Made by a program: the position numbers and the translations under genes
The notes under the pieces: generated by a model
What the model was told of the DNA's origin: nothing
Seen by the model: only the letters and a program-made list of their open reading frames with translations
Database searches by the model: none
In this document: in pieces, positions 37,381 to 50,767 of the stretch
Position numbering within the stretch: the stretch's first letter is position 1
How the letters are laid out: each line of letters starts with the position of its first letter
Source: Siphonodentalium dalli
Lineage: Eukaryota > Mollusca > Scaphopoda > Gadilida > Siphonodentaliidae
Assembly: GCA_032622095.1 (NCBI GenBank)
Contig: CP136067.1
Location: 78,266,705 to 78,330,704, forward strand
Length of the DNA stretch: 64,000 nt
Direction of reading: 5' to 3'

Positions 37381-38040
37381 AAAAGTTTTGTCTCATGCAG
37401 AGTACATGTACAAGAAAAATGTATCAAAGTTCAAACCTGTTGTGCCTCTTTAATATTTCTATTCACATTTGTAATCAATTGAAATCAATGTCGAAAAAGC
37501 TTTCCATTAATATATAAATAAAACAAACTAGACCTACAGTTCTAAAAGTGTTTTGAATAATTATTTTGTTCTCATAGACTGATACAGAGCTCTCAAGTTG
37601 TCTTCCCATGCAACCAACAAATCTACTAAACACAATCACATTATTAACCTCAAATAGTAATGCAATTAAACAATAAAACCAGATTATGCCTTTAAGATGA
37701 AATTTAAATAACCATGCATATAAAATATAAAAGCATAAACATTCCATCTATGATATCTCATCATACGGCCAACACATCTGCTAGCAGTTAATGGACCTAT
37801 CCGTACGTCCCGCCCACCTGTAGACTGCATGGTTACTGTTACTACGCACCACAAGCCATCTCAATTCCGCTATCTCTTCAGTGCTAAAATAGCTTCCGAT
37901 GAGAAAGGACTGTGTTGTTAAACGCCATGTAACACGATAATATAGGTCCCTTCTGAATATCACGATTTTCAAGATACCTTTGTGTGTATATATGCAACAT
38001 GTAAAAGTGACTGTCATTAGATATAAACAAAAATAGAACC
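37381..38040. other. No gene recognised
   Basis: Unassigned sequence between two dispersed repeats. Confidence 0.5.
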
Positions 38041-38059
38041 AGTTTTTAAACAAACAAGA

Positions 38060-39505
38060 GCTACGCTGGGCGTGCAATATACGCCCTCTCTTGGGTCGGC
38101 GGAAACTGGTAAAAAAGGGGCATAACTCTGGTAAAAATTGGCGGACGGAACTCAAATTTGAACTTGACCTGTGTTTTGGTGGGAGAAAGTAATATACCAA
38201 ATTATCATTGAATCCGATAAGCTCTAGTAAAGTTATCATCCGGACAACAAATTTCAGGGATTTTCTAAGTCAAATTACGTCAAATAAGGGGCATAACTCC
38301 GGTGAAAATTGGCGGACGGAACCCAAATTCGAACTTGAGCTGTCTTTTCTCCTAATAAACCCATTGATTGAAATCGGTTCACTCTAACTAAAGTTATCAT
38401 TCGGACAACAAATTTCAGGGATTTTCTAAGTCAAATTACGTAAAAAAATGGGCGATAACTCTCGCAAACATTATCGGATTAAAACGAAATTCGGACTTGA
38501 GCTGTATTTCGATATATGTAATCCACAAAAAAACGGGTTTTGCGTATAAACATTCCAAAATCGAGTTATCATCCGGAAACCAAAAAACATAAGAAAAACT
38601 GAATTTTCTGAGTCGAAAAAGGGGCATAACTCTGCCAAAAATGGTCGGACAGAACCCAAGTTCGAACTTGACCTGTGTTTTGGTGGGAGAAAGTAATATA
38701 CCAAATTTGGATTCATTCCGATAAACTATACTAAAGTTATCATCCGGACAACAAATTTCAAGGATTTTCTAAGTCAAAAAAGTCAAATAAGGGGCATAAC
38801 TCCAGTGAAAATTGACGGGCGGAACCCAAATTCGAACTTGAACTTACTTTTCGGCTAATAAACCCACATACCAAATTTTACTAATTTTGGTTCACTCTAA
38901 CTAAAGTTATCATCCGGACAACAGGTTAACGGACGGACGGACGGACGAACAAATGGGTAGATATGTGGCTCCGACCTATGTGGCTAGAAATGGTAATGTG
39001 GCTTTAGTTTTTATGTGGCTTCTCAAGTAGCCATAAAATTTTATGTGGCTATCAAGTAGTAGATAGTGATAAAACTCCAGATTATGGATTCATAAGATGT
39101 TGGAATTATAGCAGAAGAAGCTGATTAAAACTCAAAAACTTGCACACAGCAACTGGAACAGTGGAATAGGAGAAACTGACAGGTCAGTGATTGGGTGGCT
39201 AGCCACATAAATGTCAGTCAGTGTCCGACATCTCCTATTGACAGGTCATGGATGTCTAAATCGATGGACTTTTTGTTTCCAAATTTTGAGTGACTACAAA
39301 ATTAAATAAGCTGATTAGGCCAAATAGATCATTTTTGAACGTCCATCTGAAAGCTGTTACGTGGCTAGCCACGCAACGGAAGTTATGCACATAAATATCC
39401 ATTTTACACAATCTTAGCCACATAAGTAGTCATTAGTAAACACGGACGCCCGGACGGACAGACCAATACTATAATACGGCCTTTTTTTCAAAAGGGCGTA
39501 TAAAA
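38060..39505 (+). repeat. 'GGCATAACTC' repeat array with internal insertion
   Basis: About six units of 'GGGGCATAACTC..GTGAAAATT', 'GGCGGACGGAACCCAAATTCG' and 'AGTTATCATCCGGACAACA' from 38100 to 38930, then a (GGAC)n tail. The tail is interrupted by about 0.5 kb rich in 'ATGTGGCT' and resumes at about 39443. Short 'TATACGCCC' and 'GGGCGTATA' sequences near 38080 and 39493 may mark the ends. Overlapping minus-strand frames (37781-38239, 38436-38716) are repeat translations. Confidence 0.7.
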
Positions 39506-40621
39506 AAAGGTGTGATTGTTAGGCCACTTCCGATAAACAACAAAGATAGATGTTTAGGCATACGTTGAATCAAACGGTGTAAATGAAGCCATTATGAAAC
39601 TTCAATATCAAATAGCAAATTTACTATTGAAGCTATGCTAATGGTTCACACCTTGATGCAATAAACCAAACGTAGGTGTACATGTGGTAATTAATCTATA
39701 ATCCCTCTTTTGTCGAAATAAATATAACGATATCAGATTACCATACACGAGCGTCCTGAATGAACCCTGGTGCCATCAGGCCGGATGCAAAGGATTATCA
39801 AATAATGGCCTTTTAAAATTGCACATCCTATTTTCCCGTAAATAATGTACATTAAAGAAAATGCCGACTATCATGGAGTCAGTTGCATGTTGCCATGTCG
39901 AGGCAACAAATGGCACAAAGTGAACTTGTTCGGTGAAGGTTGCGTGTATACACCGTGAAGCACGTGCAATGTGTGAAATTTCGTGTAATTCTCTTGGTAA
40001 ACATCTGTTGATTCTCATTTACACGTACATTGTCGGAGGAAGCTTTAGATTCTCAAATGGATTCAGTAAGATCGACGTTCGCACGAGCTCCTACAGGTTA
40101 GTGCGAATAGCAGACAGTCGAACTCAATATTACCACGATGTTATAACAGCAACAAATGTATACATTTATAACGAAAAACACTTCACATAAAACACATACT
40201 CGCGGCACAATTAATATTCATAACGCATCACCGATCGGGACTACTATTTCCACGTTTTAGTCTGAAATCTGTTATATATAAATATTGAAATTTAAATAAC
40301 ACTAGGATCCGAGTGTGGTCGGTGGCATTATTTAATCCAGCCTAAAGAGATGTCATAGTTACTTTTTTTTATTTAGGAAACCGAACTAAAACATGTATAA
40401 ATATCGTTCGTCAATCGGACATGTTCCACATGCACATATCAACACCATTGTAGCTTTTTAAGACATATTTTGCTCCTATGTTCGTAAATTCCCTATTGCT
40501 TACAACTGTAGTTAGGGACTGGCTTGTGGTGCGATTCATATCACTAGGCAGTCCTATGTCGCTTCCGGGTTTAAGCTATCGGCTATAATTGAAATTGGGG
40601 CGGTACCTACGGATAGGTCCA
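39506..40621. other. No gene recognised
   Basis: Unassigned. A plus-strand open stretch at 39933-40190 has an internal donor-like CAGGTTAGT near 40095, but no conserved motif or neighbouring exon is visible. Confidence 0.45.
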
Positions 40622-41412
40622 TTAACCCTTTGAACCCCAGCGGCCGGAATACTGGCCGCTGCGTGAACCTCCATATACCCTAGCGGCCGGTATACGTGTT
40701 TATAGTTTATAGCTGTGCGATTCAATAACAAATCGACGTCTAAACTCTAGTTATCATAATTGCAGTTTCTTGCTAATGCCGGGTAGTTGTCTGGTAGCCG
40801 TTACTAAGGAAAGATTGGGTGGCAAAGTGTCCTTATATTTAATGATCATAGAATGGTCCATGCATAACATACATATGTATGCACAGTTTCAAACAGGTGC
40901 CACCATTGAACATATACAGCATTATGTGACTAGATATTGTATAAATTAAGGGAACACTACCACTTAATGGTTAGTGCAGTGGTGTCATCCGTTCATTTGT
41001 GGTACTTGATTAGCAACCGTTGCTACCTTAAATAATTAGTTTCATTCAATCTCTCTTAAATTCTTGTCGGATATATCTCAAATTTCACATTAGGGTATTA
41101 TCGTCATCAAAAACGCAATCACTGGCATTGAGTTATGACATACCATGCTATAATTGCCTTTTCCAGTCAATTCGGGGTAGTTGCCTAGCAACCGTTACCA
41201 AGACGCTGCAGCGTGGCAAAGTCTTCCGATTTTATAATGATCAGTGATCAATGGGGGGGGGGGGGGGGACCTGTAAAGTTTCATAACTGTGTCACAAATT
41301 AAACATAACCAACATCATCCAACAAGACACTATAACATTTAAAGGAAAATCCCACAAGGAGCCCAGGGTCAGGGTGTCGGTCGTGGTAGGGCGACAGTGT
41401 TCAAAGGGTTAA
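40622..41412. mobile_element. piggyBac-like MITE, shorter copy
   Basis: Same TTAACCCTTTGAACCCC start and CAAAGGGTTAA end as the 13644-14742 copy, with near-identical internal sequence. It lacks about 330 bp plus part of the GC-rich palindrome block, and has its own poly-G run (about 41254-41268). Two copies with the same ends but different lengths confirm a mobile family. Confidence 0.8.
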
Positions 41413-41554
41413 CTCAATGCAAGAGAGAGTCATTGTCACTTGATACTATCTCTGTTGCTCAATGTGAGAAGACAACTTCATGGCATTGTAAACCTGATTT
41501 ATTAGATTCTACTTGGACAGTGCAAACTGTGTATCTTTGATATATTTTAGAGAT

Positions 41555-42095
41555 GAATAAAATAATCAAAGGGTCATAACGCCCGCCATTAAATAATATC
41601 GGATCAAACCCATATTCGAACTTGATCTGTATTTTGAGTTGAGAAACTCACATACAAAATTTGGTTTCTATCAGTTGAAAAATGGTTGATTTATCGAAGC
41701 ATGCATGAATTCTATGTCAAAGGGCCATAACTCCATTAAATCGGATCAAACCCATATTCAAACTTGATATGTATTTTGGGCTAAGAAACTCGCATACCAG
41801 ATTTGGTGACGGTCAGATAATATTTTTTTGAGTTGTGGCAGCATGCATGAATTCTAAGTCGAAAAAGGGCTAAAATTCCATAAAAAAAATCGGATCAAAC
41901 CCATATTCGAACTTGATCTGTATTTGGTGCTGAGAAATTCATATACAAAATTTGGTTCTGATCAGATAGAAAATATTTCAGTTATCGCACCATGCGTAAA
42001 GTGTCTACAGACAGACGACGGACTAACGACGAGTGGTCAATCCGGACAACGACACTATGTTTACCATACTATGGTATGGGTAAACATAATATAAG
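41555..42095 (+). repeat. 'GGATCAAACCCA' repeat with terminal hairpin, second copy
   Basis: About three units of the 36.97-kb family, ending in the same 'GACGAGTGGTCAATCCGGAC' tail and hairpin 'TATGTTTACCATA'/'TATGGGTAAACATA'. Confidence 0.75.
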
Positions 42096-42099
42096 TGTC

Positions 42100-43815
42100 A
42101 GTGACACTGTAGCTCAACTTAGGTAGGGGAATATTTTAATGGTTGACAGTAAATGGAGGAATAGGAAAGGTGCTAATTGAAATGTCTAACCTAGCTGTGC
42201 CAAAGGATTTAGTCATGCAAAGAGTAAAATCCAAGATGGCCACCAGCGGCCATGTTTTTTGGCCAAATGGCCCCAAAATAACTCGTTCCCGTCTACATGT
42301 CATTGTTGACATCTACGACAAATTTCATGAAGATCCGACTAAAGCTACGATCTGCAGCCCGCGCCAAAGGATTCAGTCATGCGAAGAGTAAAATCCAAAA
42401 TGGCTGCTGGCGGCCATGTTGTTTGACAGAACGACCCCAAAATGACTCGTTCCCATCTACATGTCAATATTAACCTCCATGACAAATTTCATGATGATCA
42501 GACGAACAGGACTACCTGTAGACCGCGCCAATGGATTTAATTTTGAAATTCAAGATGGCCACCAGCGGCCATGTTTTTTGGCCTATTGACCCCAAAATGA
42601 CTCGTTCCCATCTACATGTCAATGTCAACATTCATGACAAATTTCATAAAGATCAGACCAAAGGTACGACCTGTGGCCCGCGCCAAATGAAATTGTTGAC
42701 AGACACACGGACGACGGATGCCAACTCATGGCAATAGCTCAAACTTACAAAGTAAGTTGAGCTAAAAATGACCCTTTTTGAACAAATCTGAACCCGGTCA
42801 CCCAAGGCCCATCCATACTGAATATAATTTAATTTCATTAAAGATTAAAGTTTCATAACTCTGCAGATGTTATAATGGAGATATAAGGAATGCGGAAAGT
42901 TGTTATTTTTAAGTAGCGTTCACCAGAGGTCAACCCGAAGCACCTTATGAAGTTTGGGATCAATGAGAAAAAAAATAATGTTGTCAGTCAAGGGCATGAA
43001 AAGGTATTTAGTGATGCAAAGAGTAAAATCCAAGATGGCTGCCAGCAGTTCTTTGAATATTGTTCAAATTCAAGAGCTGCCATCCAGAAGTGATTGTGAA
43101 ATGCCTGTAAATTGTTTGAACATTTCTCCAATAAACGTCCGCTGCAGGGTGTGCCGATGTATTAATTTGTGAAATACAAGATGGCCGTATGTTTGTTTTT
43201 AACAAAATTTAGAAAATATTCGATGGCTCCCATCTAGTGACAATGAGGGATGTGGCCTGTAGGAAATGGCGAAGGATTTAGTTATGCAAAGAATAAAATC
43301 CAAAATGGCCACTGGTGGCCATGTTTTTCAACTAAATTTAATGACTCTTTATCTAGTGGTTCATATGAATTTTGGTGACGAATGGATTATGGATGTGATC
43401 TCTAGCCTACTGTAGGGCGCCAAAGAATTTAGTCATGCAAAGAGTAAAATCTAAGATGGCTGCCAGCAGCTATGTTTTTCATAAAAATTCATTCAATTTT
43501 GATAGCCACCACCCAGAGGTGGCCCTAAACATGGCTGTAAATTTTCAAAACATTTTTCCAATAAATACCGACTAAAAGGTGTGCCGATGAATTCAAATTT
43601 GAAATCCAAGATGGCTGTTTTAAACGAATTTCGGGAAACATTCATGGCTCCCATGTAGAGGTCACTCCAAAGATCCTTATGAAGTTGGTGATGATCGGAT
43701 GAGAGCTGTGACCTGTAGGGAAATTGTTGACAGATGGACGGATACACGCTCAGACAAACGCCATCCCATGGCAATAGCTTACATTTTACTTTGGCAAGTT
43801 GAGCTAAAAATTGCA
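42100..43815 (-). repeat. 'CAAGATGGCC' repeat array with terminal hairpins
   Basis: About seven units with 'AAATCCAAGATGGCCACCAG', 'CGGCCATGTTTTT' and 'TCGTTCCCATCTACATGTCA'. Sub-arrays end in 'GTTGACAGA..GACGGA' tails and hairpins such as 'TAGCTCAAACTTAC'/'GTAAGTTGAGCTA' (about 42735-42764) and 'ATAGCTTACATTTTACTTTG' with 'CAAGTTGAGCTA' (about 43776-43807). The same family lies mostly inverted at 3.4-4.3 kb. Confidence 0.75.
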
Positions 43816-44600
43816 TCTAAACAAAATAGAGCAAAATATTTCCTAACAGACATATGCACAAGACCGACAGAACTAATTTCTATATCTCGCACCAAACTTT
43901 GAAAATCCTTTGCATTGCAAATCCTTTGCATTGAAGTGGGGTATAGGAGAAGGATGAATCATAACTTTGTCTTTTACACAGCCTTAGGTGGTGTCTTCTC
44001 TTGTCTTCTCTTGAGAAAGTTTTGTTCTCATTGTTTTCTTTAACTGTGTCTTTGCAACCATTTTTCTGTCTTTCTTGACCAATGTCACAGTCTTATATAG
44101 AAACTGAGAAAAATCTTCATTGGAGCTGGTGAAGCTGGTGTTGGCTGATTTTCATTTTGTTATTTTAGAAGTTATGCCACACATCCCCTCCTGCCTCTGA
44201 AATGGGCCTCAATCCTTACCACGTGAAATGTCAGAACCTGAAATATAAATTTGCATCATTTTATCACAACTAACAATTAATAGTAATAGTTTACCCCCCC
44301 CCCCATCAACTTCAGCTAGTCCAGAGGATAAACCCAGTTCAGAGAAGAAAAAGTGTCAATATTGCATTCAACCACCTGAGTGTAATCGCTATTTTTGTCA
44401 TATCAAAAGTTGCTGCCACACAAAAGACACTTGCACTGTCGATCAGGCATGGATTCGAAGACACCATTGCTATTCTACTTCTAATTATTATTTATGCTTT
44501 CTTTTATTTTAAATATTTTTATTATCATGACGTCAGCGTGTTTTGTCAAAATATTAAATCAAAGTTGCGTTGAATTTGGCATGATTCAGTGCAATTTGTT
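43816..44600. other. No gene recognised
   Basis: Unassigned, with a short poly-C run at about 44295-44303. Confidence 0.5.
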
Positions 44601-44770
44601 GTTTTAGGCCAAAAGTTGAACATTTTCCTACTTTTACTGACTTTTGGTTATCAGTTTGAAAATTTCCAAACGTAGGGATTATATCAGTTTGTAAATTTAC
44701 AACAGCGGTAAAGCTTGAGATAGTTGGAAATTTCCAACCCAAGTGCGATGGGGTGCAAAGGAATTTCATA
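44600..44770 (-). repeat. 'CCAACTG'-type dispersed repeat fragment
   Basis: Inverted fragment with 'GGAAATTTCCAACC', 'TCAGTTTG.AAATTT' and 'AAATTTACAAC' blocks. The overlapping minus-strand frame is a translation of this repeat. Confidence 0.45.
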
Positions 44771-44937
44771 GACTTGGATATTTGGCATGGTTCAAGGTGT
44801 GCAGTTGCACATTCAATGTGGACATCTCTGTCAAATCCCATTTTCTAATTTAATTGTCTTTATATTATAGCCCTACTATGCAAATTATGTTAATTCAAAT
44901 GATTTTAGCAGTATGCTAATAAAACAATACATCAATA

Positions 44938-45250
44938 TATAATATATATATATATAAAAAGAGTAGGATCTCTGGCTGTTAATGACTTTTCTCCCAGACC
45001 CCTATGATCGATTCAACCAGATTTGTTGTGGTAACCCGGGGGTACCCCATCGGATGTTGTAATGCCGTTATTTTATCGAAATTTTGATTTAAAAAAATAA
45101 ATAAACTTAATTTAAAAAAAAAAATTCAATATTTTTTTCAACTTTTAAATAAATTTTTTTTAAATCAAAATGATTAAACGAACAAATTGTGCTAAAAGTG
45201 CACAAAGAGGCTGCGGTTGAATAAAGGCTCCCAGAGAAAGAGTGTGTCTA
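44938..45250 (+). mobile_element. Helitron-like 5' fragment
   Basis: (TA)n then 'TATATAAAAAGAGTAGGATC', 'TTTTCTCCCAGACC', a 'CCAGATTTGTTGTGGTAACC' block and an A/T-rich stretch, collinear with 26849-27200. No clear 3' end. Confidence 0.4.
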
Positions 45251-46840
45251 AGATCAAAATTTATCACACAGTAGCCCCTAAATCCAATCTCATATTTTTT
45301 AGTAAGACACACATGTATAATTCCCATGCGCAGTGACGTAAGAGCTCCGTTCAATGATGTCGATATCAATGCCAGAACTTTATTATTATGTTAATTAGAA
45401 TATAATTATGATATTCAATTTGTGTTGTGTTATTTAGTGTTGACTGTGAGATAAACATTGGTGATAATGGTGGTTGAACAATTTTGTCAGCAAGAAAAGA
45501 CGCATTCAAAATGGAACTATATTTTTTCTTGAAGGCTTCTTTGGTTGTGGTAAAGAAATAAAAAAACAAATTTAACCCCAGGCATTTCGAGATCGTTTTC
45601 CTTGCTAAAATGCGATTATGTGATAGAATGGATCTCGAATTCATCCAATTTATTTACAAAATTTATGAACCTTGTCCACAAATTTTTTATTTGAGTCGAG
45701 CTTTATCTCGGTTAATAAATTTCATATAAAATTGCGACTCATTAGAGATCCTCTATGTATGCACTTAGTGCACAAATGGGCTGCAGGCCGATCTGACACT
45801 AAATATGGAGCCAGTTTCAGCCACATAATAAAATAACATGAATTTTTATTGTGTAATGGCATGCATACATATTTATTCAGAACACTTATCAAATAAGTGC
45901 CTGACAACATTGCCCAATTTACAATTCAATATGAAAACTGAGAAGACTGGCACTATGAAGACTACAACAGTCAGTACTTGTCAAATTTACTTCAAAATAA
46001 ATAGTTAGAATCATACACTCAGCTTAGAAATTAAAGTGTTCACAGTGACATACATATATATTCTTGATTCAATTAATTTGAAGGCAGAGTATTAAATCTG
46101 CAAGGAACAACCAACCCAATTTGAGCAAACCTGATATGAGATTCATGTGTTGACATTTAATATGTGCACCACATGTGTACATGTGTTGGAAGACATAAAA
46201 TGTATAACACTGACATTCATCAGAAGATTTATTTGAATTAAGTGAATGTTATCAGGAACTAAATTCTACAGGTAGTTCATACTCAAATTTAAATGTTAAA
46301 ATAGTAGGATAAAACATAAAAAGGGTACAAAAGGTTTTAGATACCAGTCAGGTAAGCTTAATGAAACTGTCCAATTTTGTCCTTATCAGAAGCAGAACCC
46401 ACCCCATGATATCGTGTTATAAAATAATAAATAGTGGGTAAAATATTACAACTGGGAGCCCCTTCTCTTGATTTATATTGGTCTATAATTATATATTCAT
46501 TTTGGTATTTATAATTGGTTTTGGAAATGTCATTGAAAAAATATGCAACCAACCCGCCATCCCCCTCCCCTCCTCTTGTCATATCCCTGCGAGAATAGGA
46601 CATGTGGGATGATTTATTTGGATGCCTGACTACTAACTCTGACATGCATTTCAACACCCACCTCCATGTTCTATTTGAGTAAGTACATGTGTGCCCCACT
46701 ATTATGAGTACACATGGACATATAAATAAAGACTTTGAAAATAAAAAATATTCTAGTATGTCAGTGAGTATGTGGGTTAATACTACACATGTAACCTCTG
46801 TCAAACAAGTATTTCATTTAGAGTAAATAGTGGGTTCAAC
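45251..46840. other. No gene recognised
   Basis: Unassigned. The minus-strand 148-codon frame at 46358-46804 has no domain I recognise and lies in AT-rich, intron-like sequence. Confidence 0.45.
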
Positions 46841-46844
46841 TTTA

Positions 46845-47190
46845 CTCCTGCCACCAATAGACCAGGCATTGTTTCTGCTGGATCTGCCAAAGTCACCCAA
46901 GGACCAAATATATACTAAATATGTCAGATGGTTCTTGAGAAGAAATCGTTTTTAGAATTACTATGGAGGGAAAGAGTTTTGGCCCTGGCTTCGCAGCTAT
47001 TTGACCCAGTGAGCTCATTTGAACAAATCTGAAAGAGAATCACCTAGGGAACATCCACACCAAATATGAACCCATTCGGTCCTATGGATCTGGAGAAGAT
47101 GTTCAAAGAATTGTTGAAGGACGGATGGACAGATGGACGGACGGATGACTATAGCTCCACCAGAGACTTCACATTAAGTGAGCTCAAATC
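46845..47190 (+). repeat. Dispersed repeat ending in GACGGA tail
   Basis: Contains 'AAGTCACCCAAGGACCAAAT', 'GAGCTCATTTGAACAAATCTG', 'CACCTAGGGAACATCCACAC', a 'GGACGGATGGACAGATGGAC' tail and a closing 'TAGCTCC..GAGCTCA'. It resembles a piece near 42765-42830. The layout matches the other hairpin-ended molluscan-type repeats here. Confidence 0.6.
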
Positions 47191-48353
47191 CACATCACTT
47201 TATCATATACTATCCTTAACAACCTAATTGACAATACATTTTTTGTATAATTGCAACCACTTTTTTGCTTTTTGTGATAACTGATTTTTTTGCCAATGTC
47301 ACTAGAGTATAATAGTAAATGCAGCTTTAAATCATTACCTTTGTTAAGATTCATATCCTTTTGTTCTCGTCCAATAGCTCATTTGATAAGTTATGGTCCA
47401 ATTTCTGTTCACATTGGGATATAGCTACGATATCTAAAAATAAAATATACAGGTAATTTATAATCACCCAGAATAAATTAGTATGTACCACAATATGGTG
47501 GTAGACTGTTTGTCTATATGACATTGGATTATCAACTTGAAAGTGTACTGCTGCAATCTTTTTAAACTGATTTTGTCCATACTTTGCTTAAATAAGGTTC
47601 TGCAAATATCAAATTTCGGATTGAATATTTAAAACAACTTGAGTTAAACCAAATTGCCATTCATGGAGATTAACGAGAGTATGAGAAATGATATAAGATT
47701 AACATGAGTGAATTATAGATCACCACAAAGTCTTGGGTCATTAAAGAAGCATGTTTATATTGTGGACACTCTTTGATTCAGAAATTCAATCCAGTCCAGT
47801 AAATTAACTGATGCAAATAACTTATGAAGCGGACCATTACGAGTATAAAAATGAGATATCCTATAGAGTATAGTGCTTGTGTAGAGAGTTAGGAAATCAA
47901 ATAGATGTACAACACAATTTCAAAGATCCATCATGTTACCTTCATGCATGTGCCTTCACATTAATCTCTATTTAAATAATTACTGTTGAACAAATAAATA
48001 AAAACAAAAACAATTGATTAAACTTTACTGTTTTTGATACCAAACATTTTCACTCAGGAAAATAAACATTTGTCTACTTTCCTCAATGAGATAATTGTTT
48101 TTGTGCACTCAAATCACGAGATATCCTCTTAAATTCTTAATATACATGTGGTTGATGTCAGCGTCAATAAATTTGTTACCAATTGTTGTGCTCTTCGACA
48201 ACTCTAGTCCACAGCATTAGATTCCTTGTGTCAAAGAAATGCCTATATATATAAGTGGTATATTTCTGCACCAACCCAAAAAATGTTTCTGTATCTATTA
48301 CATTGAGAAGAAAAATTCACTGAGTTCATGTTTATGTGTGAAAAGATACAAGA
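47191..48353. other. No gene recognised
   Basis: Unassigned AT-rich sequence. Confidence 0.5.
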
Positions 48354-48953
48354 TCTAATATATATTTTGGGACTTCTGTTTGTTTGTTTGTTAGCTATGG
48401 CCGGGAAAACTGCCTGACGGATTTTGACGAAATTTGATACCTAGGATTACTTTTGTCTGGGGAATATTTTGGACGGGTCCCTGACCTGACCTTGACCTTC
48501 AAAAATGTCAATTCAAGGTCAAATCGGGACGGATTTAGACGAAATTTGATACCTATAGGTACCTTTGTCCGGGGAGTCTTTTGAACGGGTCAAATCGTGA
48601 CCCCGACCTGATCTTGACCTTCAAAGTTCAATTCAAGGTCAAATTGGGTAAAACGGACAAATTTTGATGAATTTGAGACCTAGGGGTACTTTTGTTCGAG
48701 GAGTGTTTTGGACGGGTCAAATCGTGACCCCGACCTTCAAAATGCTCAATTCAAGATCAAATCGCGAATTTTGATGGTATTTTGAAGAAATTTGGTACCT
48801 ACGGTTACTTTTGTCCGAGGAGTGTTTTGGATGGGTCGAATCGTAACCCCGACCTGACCTTGACCTTCAAAATGATCAATTCAAGGTCAAATCGCGCATT
48901 TCGCCAGAAAGCAGAGGGGAAACAGCCCGGACGAAGTCGGGTCCACCAGCTAG
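48354..48953 (+). mobile_element. Helitron-like non-autonomous element
   Basis: Starts TCTAATATATATTTTG after an A and ends CCACCAGCTAG before a T, the A|TC...CTAG|T layout of Helitrons. A stem, 'CCCGGAC' with 'GTCGGG' around GAA, sits 9 bp before CTAG. The interior holds four diverged units of about 120 bp with 'TTTGTCCGGGGAG.TTTTGGA', 'CGGGTCAAATCGTGACCC' and 'GACCTTGACCTTCAAA'. There is no Rep/helicase frame, so it is non-autonomous. Confidence 0.65.
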
Positions 48954-49127
48954 TATGATATAATTCCCAGTTAGGCAGGATGATGTGTGATGAAGATATC
49001 CAGGCAGCCGTGATAAAACAGTAATTTGTTTATTTTTGCAACTTTTCAACTAACAACTCTGAGAAAAAGTTTTTCAACCTGTGATAATAACAAACAAAAT
49101 CAGCGAGATTCCAGGCATACCATTAAG
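48954..49127. other. Short unassigned spacer
   Basis: Spacer between the Helitron-like element and the pogo-like MITE. Nothing recognised. Confidence 0.5.
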
Positions 49128-49129
49128 TA

Positions 49130-49804
49130 CAGTTAAACTTCGTTAAGTCGAACGTCGGTAACGCGAATACCCCACTTAAGTCGAAGCCATCGCCTGGTCC
49201 CGGCTGAGCTTGTGAGCAAAGCCATTAGAATAATTAAGGTTAAGTCGAAGGTGGATAAGTCGAAATTCCGCTTAAGTCTAAACGAAATTTAGTTCCACCA
49301 GCCAGATTATAACACTAATTACTATGGTTAAGTCGAAGCGCCATCGGCGATGCATCGCCATGTGATTATAACTCAGTGTGCTTCTATTCATTACCCTAAA
49401 AAGCTGTGAAGTTTCCTGGAGTCTTTATTTATCCTAATGCATTGTTTATTTAACATATTAACGAGGTGTGGGGGTCAATTTCCCCTGCGAGGATTAGTAG
49501 TGTTGACAGGCGAAATGAAAACCATATTTAAACGGCCTGATACAGAGAATAATTTCATTCAGTCATGTCTTCCCAAAACGAAAACAATGTTCCAAACGAA
49601 GAAATGCTATTGACAAGAAGGCTCAATTTGAATGTTCTCGATGCCATGACACTGATGCAGCAATCGTGGGCCATATCGGATCGATATGAATTCAACTGGT
49701 TGGAATTTGTGGTCACCAAATGGTCAAAACAGTTAAGTCGAACACTCGGATAACTCGAAGTAATCAAACGGTCCCTTGCAATTCGACTTAACGAAGTTTA
49801 ACTG
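49130..49804 (+). mobile_element. pogo/Tigger-like MITE
   Basis: The 23-bp ends are perfect inverted copies: CAGTTAAACTTCGTTAAG at the left and CTTAACGAAGTTTAACTG at the right. They are flanked by TA on both sides (49128-49129 and 49805-49806), as expected for Tc1/mariner-class pogo/Tigger insertions. Internal 'TTAAGTCGAA' copies repeat the subterminal motif. A 62-codon plus-strand frame (49565-49753) may be the tail of a transposase from a deletion derivative, since its 'LNVLDAMTLMQQSW' stretch resembles pogo C-terminal segments only loosely. Confidence 0.8.
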
Positions 49805-49806
49805 TA

Positions 49807-50767
49807 TAAATACTCCCACCCAAGGATGACAAAACTAGGGTTGCTCATCAAAGATGGCTCTAATCGCGGCGATGAAATGGCTGTCAAAATGGCCGCAACT
49901 ACAATCCATGCTACTATGAAAGCAACATATTGGATAACCCCCTATAAGCGAAAATACACATTTGTAATTTACAAGAATGTTGTTATATATCTTTAAAGGT
50001 ACACATATAATGAAAACTGATCTATCTGAATGATTTATCGATCACTGCTACGCACGTTAACCCAATGATTTACGTTCAGGTTTTCTTATTAGAATACATC
50101 CAACAGTCGGACCAAAAACAGTTATTTTGGGCATGCAACACACGAAGTAATATTTCATCACACAGTGCGTGGTAGTTTCCTTTTGGAATGATGATTAATT
50201 ATTGAATGTAAAGCAGAAACTGAAGTGCCCACCCTATCTGTGTAAATACTAGTTATATTTCCAGAATTTTCAACACTCTCCGTGACAATAAACCATACAC
50301 GTATGTCGTAATGCTGATTATACTGTCAAGAAACACTTATCTCTTCCACAGAATAGTACCCTATCTTACTAGATTGAAGAGACTGTACGTTGTACATTTT
50401 ATTTAGTACTAATTTTCATGGTGCTCCCAAAGCGGTTTCTTAGCAGACAATTATGTTCAAATTACTTCAATCGGCACTTTACAACATGAATATGTACCAC
50501 GCAATACACACTATTAGTTGTCAGTATCTTGTTTGAAATTATGTTACCATTGCCACCCACATACTTGCGCTAAATATCAGGTCATCAGCGTTTACAGTTA
50601 TTAATTCTGCGTTTACCATTCACTCAATGCTGCTATTTATGGTTTTGTATGCAGCAGATATGTGTAACATTAGGGAGAATGGGTAAACGCTGCGATGCGG
50701 TGGCAGAAAAGGTCGTATGTTTCGCGTATATGTGGCCTTAGTGCATTTAAGTGCACATAATTTCCAG
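49807..50767. other. No gene recognised
   Basis: Unassigned sequence upstream of a candidate exon. Confidence 0.5.

Noticed and set aside
37781-38716. Minus-strand frames up to 152 codons
   Set aside because: They lie on tandem repeats of the 'GGCATAACTC' type.
46358-46804. 148-codon minus-strand frame
   Set aside because: No recognisable domain, no splice or polyA context, and length compatible with chance.
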